This document shows positions 5,610 through 12,126 of a DNA stretch of 12,126 nucleotides, in pieces (position 1 is the stretch's first letter; every line of letters begins with the position of its first letter). The translations under genes and the position numbers were made by a program. The notes under the pieces were generated by a model. That model saw nothing but the letters and a program-made list of their open reading frames with translations. It did not search any database and was not told where the DNA came from. The stretch is taken from positions 1-12,126 of the forward strand of contig JAHHTX010000063.1 in NCBI GenBank assembly GCA_020024255.1, written 5' to 3'. Origin of the DNA: Anaerotignum sp. Its GTDB lineage: Bacteria; Bacillota; Clostridia; Lachnospirales; Anaerotignaceae.

Positions 5610-6015
5610 ATCTTCCTCGCAGTTCCCGCAGCTCTTCCTGCCATTCCAAACGAATAGAAATAGGATTCCATGCAAAAACCAACGGAATTAAGCTACTGCC
5701 TAAAAAAGAAAACATGTTGGGCAGCAGAATCGCAATACCCAATATCAACAGTATCAAAATACCTGCTCCTGTCAAATAGCGTTTACCATGTTTCATTTTA
5801 TATCCTCGTCTGAGGGAATTGGCACTGCTTGCTCCCATCACCAGTACAAAACAACCTAAAATTCCTGTTAATACCAATATGGTGGGCAGTGGCTGTCCCC
5901 AAAGTATTTGGGCAGTACCGTGACTGAATATCATCCAGATTGCCATAAGAAACCATGCCCCGATTTCCCGTATAATCAAACGACTTCCCTCTATCAGTTG
6001 TTTTTCTCTTTCCAT
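5608..6015 (-). CDS. Small integral membrane protein of unknown function
   Basis: I do not recognise a family. The 135 residues begin with a charged stretch (MEREKQLIEG). Hydrophobic segments follow at about residues 18-36 and 43-64, and a long one at 80-117 that could span the membrane twice, giving three or four spans. A basic loop (RRGYKMKHGKR) lies between the second and third, and the tail is charged (EWQEELRELRGR). No catalytic motif is visible. The ATG at 6013-6015 has GAGGAG about 12 nt upstream, somewhat far. A likely leftward promoter precedes it. It converges on nfnB across the structured element and diverges from the MBL hydrolase gene. Its length, composition and start signal suggest a real gene. 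Confidence 0.75.
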   Translation of the reverse strand: MEREKQLIEGSRLIIREIGAWFLMAIWMIFSHGTAQILWGQPLPTILVLTGILGCFVLVMGASSANSLRRGYKMKHGKRYLTGAGILILLILGIAILLPNMFSFLGSSLIPLVFAWNPISIRLEWQEELRELRGR

Positions 6016-6043
6016 TTTTGATACACACTCCTCTCATTTTGCT

Positions 6044-6073
6044 ATATTACCTCTTTTATCCCATTTTTGTCCA
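6044..6073 (-). promoter_or_regulatory. Candidate promoter of the small membrane protein gene
   Basis: On the minus strand TGGACA (complement of 6068-6073), 18 nt and TAATAT (complement of 6044-6049) give a moderate sigma-A match upstream of the 6015 start. Confidence 0.4.
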
Positions 6074-6145
6074 GTAAATCTTATTTTTCTTTCCCCGCCT
6101 GTTTACTTCCGCTCAAAAAATTTCTATGCCTTCTGTCCCCTTTTC

Positions 6146-6154
6146 TGGTATAAT
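6146..6154 (+). promoter_or_regulatory. Extended -10 promoter of the MBL hydrolase-glpK operon
   Basis: TGgTATAAT is a perfect extended -10 element 47 nt before the ATG at 6202. No good -35 box lies upstream, which is usual for extended -10 promoters. No cre-like catabolite operator was evident near it. Confidence 0.65.
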
Positions 6155-6201
6155 AAAACAAATTGCCAAAATAACCAATGGAACATAAGGAGGTATCTCT
6201 C

Positions 6202-6810
6202 ATGAAAATACAAACGCTGGAAATCGGCTTTATCAGCACAAACTGCTATGTGGTATCAGATGATAACGGAATTTCTGCCATCATCGACTGTGACGGCAAT
6301 CCCCAACCTTTATTCCGCTACATTGCAGAAAACAATCTGAAACCTACACACATTCTTTTGACTCATGGGCATTTTGACCATATTGGCGCAGTTGATGCCG
6401 TAAAAGAAAAATATGGCTGTCTGGTATGTGGTGGTAAAAAAGAACAGCGTATGCTTACAGACCCTGCCACTAATTGCTCTTTATATAGTGGCAACCCTAT
6501 TTCCATTACGCCTGACATCTGGTTGGAAGAAGGCGATACAATTGAAGTCGGTGATTTAAAATTCTCCGTTATGCTGACACCTGGTCATACAGAAGGCAGT
6601 CTATGCTTCTTGTTGGAGGACAATATCTTTTCTGGAGATACACTGTTTCAAGGGTCTTGTGGCAGAACCGACCTGCCCACAGGCGACTGGGGCGAAATTA
6701 TGCGTTCCCTGAAACGGCTCCGTGACCTGCCCGGTGATTACACCGTATATCCCGGTCATGGGCCTGCCACCACATTGGAAACAGAGCGACACAGTAACCC
6801 TTATATGTAA
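6202..6810 (+). CDS. MBL-fold metallo-hydrolase (glyoxalase II-like)
   Basis: This is a cytoplasmic metallo-beta-lactamase-fold hydrolase with a two-metal site. The 202 residues carry THGHFDH (H55, H57, D59, H60), a third-motif histidine in TPGHTEGS (H129), the bridging aspartate in FSGDTLF (D146) and a late histidine in YPGHGP (H186). This is the full ligand set of the glyoxalase II/YcbL-type group. Such proteins hydrolyse thioesters, but the physiological substrate cannot be read from sequence. The start is the ATG at 6202, with AAGGAGG 8 nt upstream. The ATG at 6178 precedes that site and is rejected. glpK follows after 22 nt, so the two are probably one operon. A role in removing methylglyoxal formed during glycerol use is an attractive but unproven link. 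Confidence 0.9.
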   Translation: MKIQTLEIGFISTNCYVVSDDNGISAIIDCDGNPQPLFRYIAENNLKPTHILLTHGHFDHIGAVDAVKEKYGCLVCGGKKEQRMLTDPATNCSLYSGNPISITPDIWLEEGDTIEVGDLKFSVMLTPGHTEGSLCFLLEDNIFSGDTLFQGSCGRTDLPTGDWGEIMRSLKRLRDLPGDYTVYPGHGPATTLETERHSNPYM

Positions 6811-6832
6811 TTTTGCATAAGGAGGTTTTGGT

Positions 6833-8314
6833 ATGCAATATGTGATGTCTTTGGATCAAGGTACGACCAGTTCTCGCTGTATTCTCTTTGATAAAGCCGG
6901 CCACATTTGCGGCATTGCCCAGAAAGAATACAAACAGATTTACCCTCATGCAGGGTGGGTGGAGCATGACCCTTTGGAAATCTGGCAGTCCCAGCTTGCC
7001 GTGGCACAGGAAGTATTGCGGCAAAAAGGACTGACTGCGGCAGACATTGCCGCAATCGGCATTACCAATCAGCGGGAAACTACCATTCTTTGGGACAAAC
7101 GCACAGGAAAACCTGTCTATAATGCCATTGTCTGGCAGTGCAGAAGAACTGCTGACTATTGTGACTCCTTGAAGGAACAAGGATTGACAGATTTCTTTCA
7201 AAAAAAGACAGGTCTGCTCATAGATGCCTACTTTTCTGCAACTAAAATACGATGGATACTGGAAAATATCCCCGAAGCCAGAAAAATGGCAGAAGAAGGC
7301 AATCTCCTTTTTGGTACAGTAGACACTTGGCTCATTTGGAACTTAACTGGCGGACAGGTTCATGCAACGGACTATTCCAACGCTTCTCGTACCATGCTCT
7401 TTAATATTCATTCTTTGGAATGGGATACGGAAATTTTAGACCTTTTAGATATACCAGTTTCTATTTTGCCAAAGGTTATGCCTTCCAGCGGTGTTCTTGG
7501 AGAAACACTGCCCTTCCACTTTGGTACGCCCATTCCTATTGCAGGGGTGGCAGGCGACCAACAGGCGGCTTTATTTGGACAGGCTTGTTTTACTCCCGGC
7601 TCTGCCAAAAACACCTATGGCACAGGCTGTTTTCTTTTAATGCACACAGGCGACAAGCCTGTTACCTCTCACAGAGGACTTTTAACCACCATTGCTTGGG
7701 GATTGAATGGTAAAGTTTCCTACGCACTGGAAGGCTCTGTATTTGTGGCAGGAGCGGCAATCCAATGGCTGCGAGATGAACTTCGTTTGATTTCTTCTGC
7801 TCCCGAAACAGAGGATATGGCACTTTCCGTAGCAGATACCTGTGGCGTCTACCTTGTACCTGCCTTTGTGGGGCTTGGTGCACCTTATTGGGACCCTTAT
7901 GCAAGAGGCACATTGACCGGACTAACCAGAGGAGCAAACCGCTGTCATATCGCCCGTGCAGCTCTGGAATCTATGGCATACCAGACTTTTGATGTACTTC
8001 GTGCCATGGAAGAAGATGCAGGGATTCCTCTTGCTGAGTTGCGGGTAGACGGTGGCGCAGCCAACAACAACTTCCTTTTGCAATTTCAGGCAGATATTAC
8101 CGGTGTCCCTGTTCTTCGTCCCAAAACTTTGGAAACAACGGCACTGGGGGCAGCCTATCTTGCCGGTCTTGCCGTTGGCTACTGGAAAGACCGCTCCGAA
8201 ATTCGTAGAAACTGGGGCGTTTCCCATGCCTACTCGCCAAAAATGTCCAAGGAGGAAGCAGGAGAAAAATTGGAGGGTTGGCAAAAAGCCATTCGACAAA
8301 CTTTGCAAAAATAA
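6833..8314 (+). CDS. glpK: Glycerol kinase
   Basis: GlpK phosphorylates glycerol to glycerol 3-phosphate with ATP, for catabolism and lipid precursors. The 493 residues match the usual FGGY-kinase length. The phosphate-binding SLDQGTTSSR sits at 6-15, glycerol-site segments NQRET (79-83) and GWVEHDP (41-47) follow, then GVAGDQQAALFGQ (238-250) and a C-terminal GGAANNNFLLQFQAD block. H229 in PFHFG lies where Firmicutes GlpK carries the histidine that is phosphorylated by HPr of the sugar phosphotransferase system. That suggests the same activation, with one residue fewer after it than in the HFYG form I recall. GGAGG lies 7 nt before the ATG. No glycerol facilitator or dehydrogenase gene is in the window. 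Confidence 0.96.
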   Translation: MQYVMSLDQGTTSSRCILFDKAGHICGIAQKEYKQIYPHAGWVEHDPLEIWQSQLAVAQEVLRQKGLTAADIAAIGITNQRETTILWDKRTGKPVYNAIVWQCRRTADYCDSLKEQGLTDFFQKKTGLLIDAYFSATKIRWILENIPEARKMAEEGNLLFGTVDTWLIWNLTGGQVHATDYSNASRTMLFNIHSLEWDTEILDLLDIPVSILPKVMPSSGVLGETLPFHFGTPIPIAGVAGDQQAALFGQACFTPGSAKNTYGTGCFLLMHTGDKPVTSHRGLLTTIAWGLNGKVSYALEGSVFVAGAAIQWLRDELRLISSAPETEDMALSVADTCGVYLVPAFVGLGAPYWDPYARGTLTGLTRGANRCHIARAALESMAYQTFDVLRAMEEDAGIPLAELRVDGGAANNNFLLQFQADITGVPVLRPKTLETTALGAAYLAGLAVGYWKDRSEIRRNWGVSHAYSPKMSKEEAGEKLEGWQKAIRQTLQK

Positions 8315-8358
8315 CCGCACAAAAATATCCGAAAAAAAGTGGTAAAGTTCTCACGTTT

Positions 8359-8374
8359 TCACAATATATTGTTT
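8359..8374. promoter_or_regulatory. NrdR box 1 upstream of nrdD
   Basis: tcaCAATATATTGTtt matches the NrdR box acaCWAtATaTWGtgt at 14 of 16 positions, including the whole central CWATATATWG. NrdR is the ATP/dATP-sensing repressor of ribonucleotide reductase genes. The box lies just upstream of the candidate -35 element. Confidence 0.8.
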
Positions 8375-8379
8375 TTTTA

Positions 8380-8408
8380 TTGCAATTACATACTAGATAT
8401 GCTACATT
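8380..8408 (+). promoter_or_regulatory. Candidate sigma-A promoter of nrdD-nrdG-dut
   Basis: TTGCAA (8380-8385), a 17-nt spacer and TACATT (8403-8408) match four of six bases in each box. The start would be near 8415, leaving a leader of about 54 nt. NrdR box 1 sits just upstream and box 2 overlaps the spacer and -10, a layout expected for repression. Confidence 0.55.
8390..8405. promoter_or_regulatory. Degenerate second NrdR box
   Basis: ataCTAGATATgctac keeps the left half of the NrdR pattern (CTAgATAT against CWATATAT) but a poor right half, about 10 of 16 positions. It starts exactly 31 bp after box 1, the three-turn spacing typical of NrdR box pairs. That spacing is the main reason to call it. 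Confidence 0.5.
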
Positions 8409-8422
8409 AAGTACACCACTAA

Positions 8423-8434
8423 ATGCTGCAGCAT
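8423..8434 (+). other. Perfect 12-bp palindrome in the nrdD leader
   Basis: ATGCTGCAGCAT lies between the predicted transcription start and the ribosome binding site AGAGGAGG of nrdD. It could be a protein-binding site. As RNA it would make only a tight small hairpin. Confidence 0.35.
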
Positions 8435-8468
8435 CTGTCTGAGAAATAGAACAGAGGAGGAATATAAT

Positions 8469-10586
8469 ATGTATGTAATAAAAAAAGATAATACGCATGA
8501 ACCTTGGAATGTGCAAAAAGTCATTGTGGCAGTCAATAAATCGGCTTATCGTGCTTTAGTTAAATTTACAGATGAAGAATTGGACTTCATTTGCCATTTT
8601 GTAGAGGAAAAGGCAAAATCTCTGGGAAAAGAAGGAATTCCCATTGCAGAAATGCACAACATTGTAGAAGGTGCGTTGGAACAAGTAAAACCTGAAGTAG
8701 CAAAAAGCTATCGGGATTATCGCAACTACAAACAGGATTTCGTGAAAATGCTAGATGAAGTATACAAAAAAAGCCAATCCATCATGTACATCGGCGATAA
8801 AGAAAACAGCAATACAGACAGTGCACTGGTTTCCACCAAACGTTCTTTGGTATTCAATCAGTTAAATAAAGAATTATATCAAAAATTCTTCATGACAACA
8901 GAGGAATTACAGGCTTGCAGAGATGGCTATATCTACATCCATGATATGTCTGCCAGAAGAGATACCATGAACTGCTGTCTGTTTGATGTAAAAAGCGTTC
9001 TGACCGGTGGCTTTGAAATGGGCAATCTTTGGTACAACGAACCAAAAACACTAGATGTTGCCTTTGATGTTATTGGGGACATTGTCCTTTCTGCTGCAAG
9101 CCAGCAATACGGTGGATTTACAGTACCTTCTGTAGACACGCTGCTTGAGCCTTTTGCAGAAAAAAGCTATGATAAATTTTATCACCGCTATATTGACATC
9201 GGCCTGACACCAAAAGCAGCTGATAAAGAAGCAATGGCAGATGTTCTCAACGACTTTGAACAAGGTTTCCAAGGTTGGGAATATAAATTCAATACTGTTG
9301 CGTCCAGTCGTGGGGATTACCCTTTTATTACCATGACATTCGGTACAGGAACAGGAAAATTTGCAAAAATGGCATCTATTACCATGCTGAATGTGCGTAG
9401 AAAAGGACAGGGCAAAAAATCTTGTAAAAAACCTGTACTATTCCCAAAACTGGTATTTTTGTATGATGAAAACCTTCATGGTGAGGGAAAAGAACTGGAA
9501 GATGTTTTTGAAGCAGGTATTCTTTGTTCTTCCAAGACCATGTATCCTGACTGGCTTTCTTTAACAGGCGAAGGATATGTAGCGGAAATATACAAAAAAT
9601 ATGGTGCAATTATCAGTCCTATGGGATGTCGTGCTTTCCTTTCTCCTTGGTTTGAGCGTGGGGGTATGACACCGGCTGATGATACGGATAAACCTGTTTT
9701 TGTAGGACGTTTTAATATTGGTGCAGTCAGTCTGCATCTGCCTATGATATATGCAAAGGCGAAACAGGAAAACCGTCCCTTCTTTGAAGTCCTTGACTAT
9801 TATCTGGAACTCATTCGTCAGCTTCATATCCGTACTTACGCATATCTGGGAGAAATGCGTGCATCTACCAATCCCCTTGCCTACTGCGAAGGCGGATTCT
9901 ACGGCGGACATCTCGGTATTCATGATAAAATTAAGCCCTTGCTAAAGACAGCAACAGCTTCTTTTGGCATTACCGCACTGAATGAATTGCAAGAACTGCA
10001 CAATGGAAAATCTCTGGTGGAAGACGGGGAATTTGCCATTGAAACATTGCAGCATATCAATAATAAAGTCGATGAATACAAAAAAGCTGATGGTAATCTT
10101 TATGCCATCTATGGCACACCTGCAGAGAGCCTTTGCGGTTTACAGGTAACACAGTTCCGTAAAAAATATGGTGTTATAGAAAACGTATCTGACCGCCCTT
10201 ATGTAAGCAACTCTTTTCACTGCCATGTAACAGAAGATATTTCCCCTATCCAAAAACAGGATTTGGAAAAACGCTTCTGGGATTTATCCAATGGCGGGAA
10301 AATACAGTATGTAAAATATCCTATCGACTACAATCTAGATGCCATCCGTGTCTTGGTACGCCGTGCTATGAAAATGGGATTTTATGAAGGTATCAATCTT
10401 TCTCTTGCCTACTGCGATGACTGTGGTCATGAAGAGTTGGATATGGATGTATGCCCGAAATGCGGCAGTAAAAACCTGACAAAAATTGAACGTATGAATG
10501 GCTATCTTTCCTACTCCAGAGTAAAAGGAGATACCCGTTTGAACGAAGCAAAAATGGCGGAAATTGCAGAAAGGAAGAGTATGTGA
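8469..10586 (+). CDS. nrdD: Anaerobic (class III) ribonucleoside-triphosphate reductase NrdD
   Basis: NrdD reduces ribonucleotides to deoxyribonucleotides without oxygen, using a glycyl radical installed by NrdG. The 705 residues start with an ATP-cone allosteric domain (about 1-95, IKKDNTHEPWNVQKVIVAVNKS region). The glycyl radical enzyme barrel follows; C387 in SPMGCRAFLSPW is the likely thiyl cysteine on the finger loop. A zinc-ribbon has C649, C652, C662 and C665 (CDDCG...CPKCG). The radical glycine is G678 in RMNGYLSYSR, 28 residues from the end, as usual. The ATG has AGAGGAGG 8 nt upstream. The stop overlaps the nrdG start. Expression is probably repressed by NrdR through the boxes upstream. 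The protein implies an anaerobic lifestyle. Confidence 0.96.
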   Translation: MYVIKKDNTHEPWNVQKVIVAVNKSAYRALVKFTDEELDFICHFVEEKAKSLGKEGIPIAEMHNIVEGALEQVKPEVAKSYRDYRNYKQDFVKMLDEVYKKSQSIMYIGDKENSNTDSALVSTKRSLVFNQLNKELYQKFFMTTEELQACRDGYIYIHDMSARRDTMNCCLFDVKSVLTGGFEMGNLWYNEPKTLDVAFDVIGDIVLSAASQQYGGFTVPSVDTLLEPFAEKSYDKFYHRYIDIGLTPKAADKEAMADVLNDFEQGFQGWEYKFNTVASSRGDYPFITMTFGTGTGKFAKMASITMLNVRRKGQGKKSCKKPVLFPKLVFLYDENLHGEGKELEDVFEAGILCSSKTMYPDWLSLTGEGYVAEIYKKYGAIISPMGCRAFLSPWFERGGMTPADDTDKPVFVGRFNIGAVSLHLPMIYAKAKQENRPFFEVLDYYLELIRQLHIRTYAYLGEMRASTNPLAYCEGGFYGGHLGIHDKIKPLLKTATASFGITALNELQELHNGKSLVEDGEFAIETLQHINNKVDEYKKADGNLYAIYGTPAESLCGLQVTQFRKKYGVIENVSDRPYVSNSFHCHVTEDISPIQKQDLEKRFWDLSNGGKIQYVKYPIDYNLDAIRVLVRRAMKMGFYEGINLSLAYCDDCGHEELDMDVCPKCGSKNLTKIERMNGYLSYSRVKGDTRLNEAKMAEIAERKSM

Positions 10587-11080
10587 TGCACTATCACAAT
10601 ATCACAAAAGACGATATGCTAAACGGCGAAGGGCTGCGTGTGGTGCTATGGGTATCCGGCTGCTCCCACGGCTGCAAAAACTGTCAGAATCCCATTACAT
10701 GGGACCCTAATGATGGTTTACCCTTTGACGATTCAGCAAAGCAGGAATTATTTGCAGAACTGGAAAAAGACTATATCAGTGGGATTACCTTTAGTGGAGG
10801 TGATCCCTTATATATGGGTAACCGAGAGGATATTACAGCCCTTGCGAAGGAAATCAAAGAACGGTTTCCAAAGAAAAAAACATGGCTCTATACAGGCTAT
10901 CAATGGGAGGAAGTCAGTGCATTGCCTGTTATGGCATATATTGATGTATTAGTAGATGGTCGCTTTGTAGAGGAATTAAAGGACTCCAAACTGCATTGGA
11001 AGGGAAGTTTCAATCAGCGTATTATTGATGTAAAGAAATCTCTTGCCAAAAGCTCTCTCTACCTCTATCCCGCAGAATAA
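10586..11080 (+). CDS. nrdG: Anaerobic ribonucleotide reductase activating protein NrdG (radical SAM)
   Basis: NrdG is the radical SAM activase that makes the glycyl radical on NrdD. The 164 residues contain the compact CxxxCxxC cluster motif of C26, C30 and C33 (SGCSHGCKNCQNP) that binds [4Fe-4S] and S-adenosylmethionine. They also hold the GG(D/E)P-type motif (TFSGGDPLY). Length is normal for this short activase family. I chose the ATG at 10586, which overlaps the nrdD TGA by one base, with AAGGA about 10 nt upstream. A GTG one codon earlier is equally possible. The overlap implies translational coupling and balanced synthesis with NrdD. Confidence 0.94.
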   Translation: MHYHNITKDDMLNGEGLRVVLWVSGCSHGCKNCQNPITWDPNDGLPFDDSAKQELFAELEKDYISGITFSGGDPLYMGNREDITALAKEIKERFPKKKTWLYTGYQWEEVSALPVMAYIDVLVDGRFVEELKDSKLHWKGSFNQRIIDVKKSLAKSSLYLYPAE

Positions 11081-11101
11081 AATGTAGAAAGGATTAAAAA
11101 A

Positions 11102-11536
11102 ATGCTTTCCATTAAGATCAAATATTTTACCGATAAAATTGAAAAACTCCGCTATATCGACGGAAAATCCGACTGGATTGACCTTCGTGCCGCAGAACGT
11201 GTAGAACTGAAAAAGGGGGAATTTCGACTAATTCCTTTAGGTGTTGCCATGGAACTGCCAAAAGGTTATGAAGCTCATGTAGTTCCCAGAAGTTCTACAT
11301 TCAAAAATTTTGGCATTATCCAGACCAACCATTGTGGCATTATTGACGAAAGCTATTGTGGGGATCAGGACCAATGGTTCTACCCTGCCTATGCACTGCG
11401 AGATACAGTCATTGAAGTGAATGACCGTATCTGTCAGTTTCGTATTTTTGCCCATCAGCCTGCCTTTTCTTTTGAGGAAACAAACACTTTGGAAGGAGAA
11501 AACAGAGGCGGATTTGGTACTACAGGTAAACAATAA
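11102..11536 (+). CDS. dut: dUTP diphosphatase (dUTPase)
   Basis: Dut hydrolyses dUTP to dUMP and pyrophosphate, keeping uracil out of DNA and feeding thymidylate synthesis. The 144 residues show the trimeric dUTPase motifs in order: I, DLRA (27-30); II, PRSS (62-65); III, GIIDESYCGD (79-88, with D82 and Y85); IV, RICQFRI (109-115); V, RGGFGTTG (135-142). Motif I lacks the common AG before YDL and reads SDWIDLRA. The ATG has AAAGGA 7 nt upstream. It lies 21 nt after nrdG, with no promoter between, and a strong terminator follows, so it is the last gene of the nrd operon. Its deaminated-nucleotide role fits next to the reductase. Confidence 0.93.
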   Translation: MLSIKIKYFTDKIEKLRYIDGKSDWIDLRAAERVELKKGEFRLIPLGVAMELPKGYEAHVVPRSSTFKNFGIIQTNHCGIIDESYCGDQDQWFYPAYALRDTVIEVNDRICQFRIFAHQPAFSFEETNTLEGENRGGFGTTGKQ

Positions 11537-11542
11537 ATGAAA

Positions 11543-11597
11543 TGCCACAAAAAGGCTGTTTCCTTCTGCTAAAGCAGGAAACAGCCTTTTTGTGGCA
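11543..11597 (+). terminator. Strong intrinsic terminator after dut
   Basis: The arms 11543-11564 and 11576-11597 are complementary over 22 bp without a mismatch, with an 11-nt loop. The core ggctgtttcct/aggaaacagcc is flanked by AAAAA before and TTTTT after, so it can work in both directions. Rightward, a second T-rich stretch (ctttgttttt) follows. Confidence 0.9.
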
Positions 11598-11600
11598 CTT

Positions 11601-11751
11601 TGTTTTTGCTCCAAATATAGGAGAAAAGTGGTTGATAGAGAATTACGAAGGGACACAGGGCAAATCATAAGAAAACTTTGCACAGAAAAGGAAGTGGACA
11701 TTATAGAGGTAAATACCTGATATGCTGGTTAGCATGCGACTGTATTTCAGT
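11601..11751 (+). pseudogene. Decayed IS200/IS605-type transposase (TnpA) remnant
   Basis: The frame from 11601 to 11717 reads CSKYRRKVVDRELRRDTGQ, then IIRKLCTEKEVDIIEVNT. It follows the Y1 transposase pattern of (C/P)PKYRRKV...LR.dtg.IiR.LC..K.VeIIE. A stop comes at 11718. Just after, in a shifted frame from 11722, MLVSMRLYFS resembles the segment that follows the metal-binding HUH motif in these proteins (MLVSIPP..S). The HUH histidines themselves and most of the C-terminal half, including the catalytic tyrosine, are missing. The 5' end is also lost: it fades into the dut terminator. The family match is from memory of the pattern and has not been searched. Confidence 0.65.
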
Positions 11752-12046
11752 ATAGGATATGAAAAAAATCTGGGCATTCTGGCAGCAATGATTGCTGTAA
11801 AAGAACAAATCCATTCACTGATAAAGTAGTTTGGGATTCCACACAGTTTCTTCTTTAGTCTTTAAATGTGTTTATGGTGATAGACAGAGAAGATTTCTGT
11901 CTATCAAAGAAAAAAATTTTAAATTGGTTATCTCTAAAATCTACAATACTCAAAAATATAATTCTTTTCTTTTTTCAATTTCCATATATGAAAAAAGAAG
12001 AAAACTCTTTATCAAAATAAAGAACTTTCTTCTTTCTTCAAAAAAG
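11752..12046. other. Gene-free AT-rich stretch with short inverted repeats
   Basis: I see no credible gene here. An open frame at 11831-12049 is low-complexity, rich in K, F, S and I, runs into the tRNA, and has no ribosome binding site. The stretch holds a 10-bp hairpin at 11879-11905 (gatagacaga / tctgtctatc) and an AT-only-like 10-bp inverted repeat at 11968-11998 (tcttttttca / tgaaaaaaga). Neither is followed by a T-tract that would make it a clear rightward terminator. Together with the transposase remnant it looks like eroded insertion DNA. Confidence 0.6.
11990..12023 (-). terminator. Possible terminator after the right tRNA-Met
   Basis: Read leftward from the tRNA, TCTTTAT/ATAAAGA (12017-12023 with 12006-12012, loop of 4) is followed by GTTTTCTTCTTTTTT. 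The stem is AT-rich and weak. A T-run also follows the tRNA directly at 12041-12045. Confidence 0.4.
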
Positions 12047-12120
12047 TAGCGGAGGAGGGATTTGAACCCCCGACACTGCGGGTATGAACCGCATGCTCTA
12101 GCCAACTGAGCTACTCCGCC
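12047..12120 (-). tRNA. tRNA-Met (anticodon CAT), complete
   Basis: On the minus strand GGCGGAG (12114-12120) pairs with CTCCGCT to form the acceptor stem with a G-U first pair, and A73 is the discriminator base. The anticodon loop TTCATAC gives CAT. The T-arm has GTTCAAAT. CCA is not encoded. The first 55 nt equal the copy at 1-55. The G1-U72 pair, in place of the unpaired C1-A72 of initiator tRNA, and the anticodon stem mark it as elongator type. Its promoter lies beyond the right edge. Confidence 0.93.
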
Positions 12121-12126
12121 ATATCA

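Noticed and set aside
5373..5675. Leftward 100-codon open frame inside the structured element
   Set aside because: It is produced by the inverted repeats, has no ribosome binding site, and overlaps the convergent gene. The repeated peptide TGDNGFV(H/R)ISC only mirrors the duplicated hairpin.
11831..12049. Rightward 72-codon open frame
   Set aside because: It is low-complexity and AT-driven, ends inside the tRNA gene, and has no ribosome binding site or family pattern.
1..12120. Integrative element bounded by tRNA-derived att repeats
   Set aside because: There is no integrase, relaxase or phage gene, and the content is core metabolism, division and sporulation genes in conserved order. The repeats are whole tRNA genes, not 3' fragments.

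Overview
The window reads as core chromosome of a strictly anaerobic, endospore-forming, AT-leaning Firmicute of the class Clostridia. A Lachnospirales-type gut anaerobe is my guess, not proven. The evidence is a yabP-yabQ-divIC sporulation/division cluster, an electron-bifurcating NfnAB transhydrogenase, an oxygen-sensitive class III ribonucleotide reductase with its activase, and strong AGGAGG-type ribosome binding sites throughout.

Layout, left to right. (1) Positions 1-55 hold the 5' part of a minus-strand tRNA-Met(CAT) gene cut by the window edge. It has its own near-consensus sigma-A promoter at 76-104. (2) Positions 149-2759 are a leftward cluster, mazG - hup - rqcP - yabP - yabQ - divIC, read from a promoter at 2886-2914. 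It follows the Bacillus yabN-yabO-yabP-yabQ-divIC-(tRNA-Met) order, with hup inserted. A terminator sits after hup. A hairpin that hides the yabP ribosome binding site sits before yabP and carries a sigma-E-like promoter inside it. (3) Positions 3064-5324 are rightward nfnA-nfnB. (4) Positions 5334-5609 hold a compact non-coding element of consecutive hairpins. It is bounded by two near-identical 33-nt hairpins with outward-facing T-tracts and lies between convergent genes. (5) Positions 5608-6015 hold a leftward small membrane protein of unknown function. (6) Positions 6202-8314 are a rightward pair, an MBL-fold hydrolase and glycerol kinase. (7) Positions 8469-11536 are a rightward operon nrdD - nrdG - dut behind paired NrdR-like boxes, ended by a 22-bp perfect hairpin. 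(8) Positions 11598-12046 have no intact gene: a decayed IS200/IS605-type transposase remnant, then a very AT-rich stretch with short inverted repeats. (9) Positions 12047-12120 hold a complete second tRNA-Met(CAT), identical to the first over the 55 nt they share.

Functional logic. The left cluster combines housecleaning of non-canonical NTPs (MazG), nucleoid architecture (HU), ribosome rescue quality control (RqcP), spore coat/cortex assembly (YabP, YabQ) and the divisome (DivIC). NfnAB balances NADH, NADPH and ferredoxin. NrdDG and Dut together supply dNTPs and dUMP and keep dUTP low, apparently under one NrdR-type control region. I see no defence system, CRISPR array or new enzyme cassette. 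The most original signals are regulatory or non-coding: the yabP hairpin with an internal promoter, and the multi-hairpin element after nfnB.
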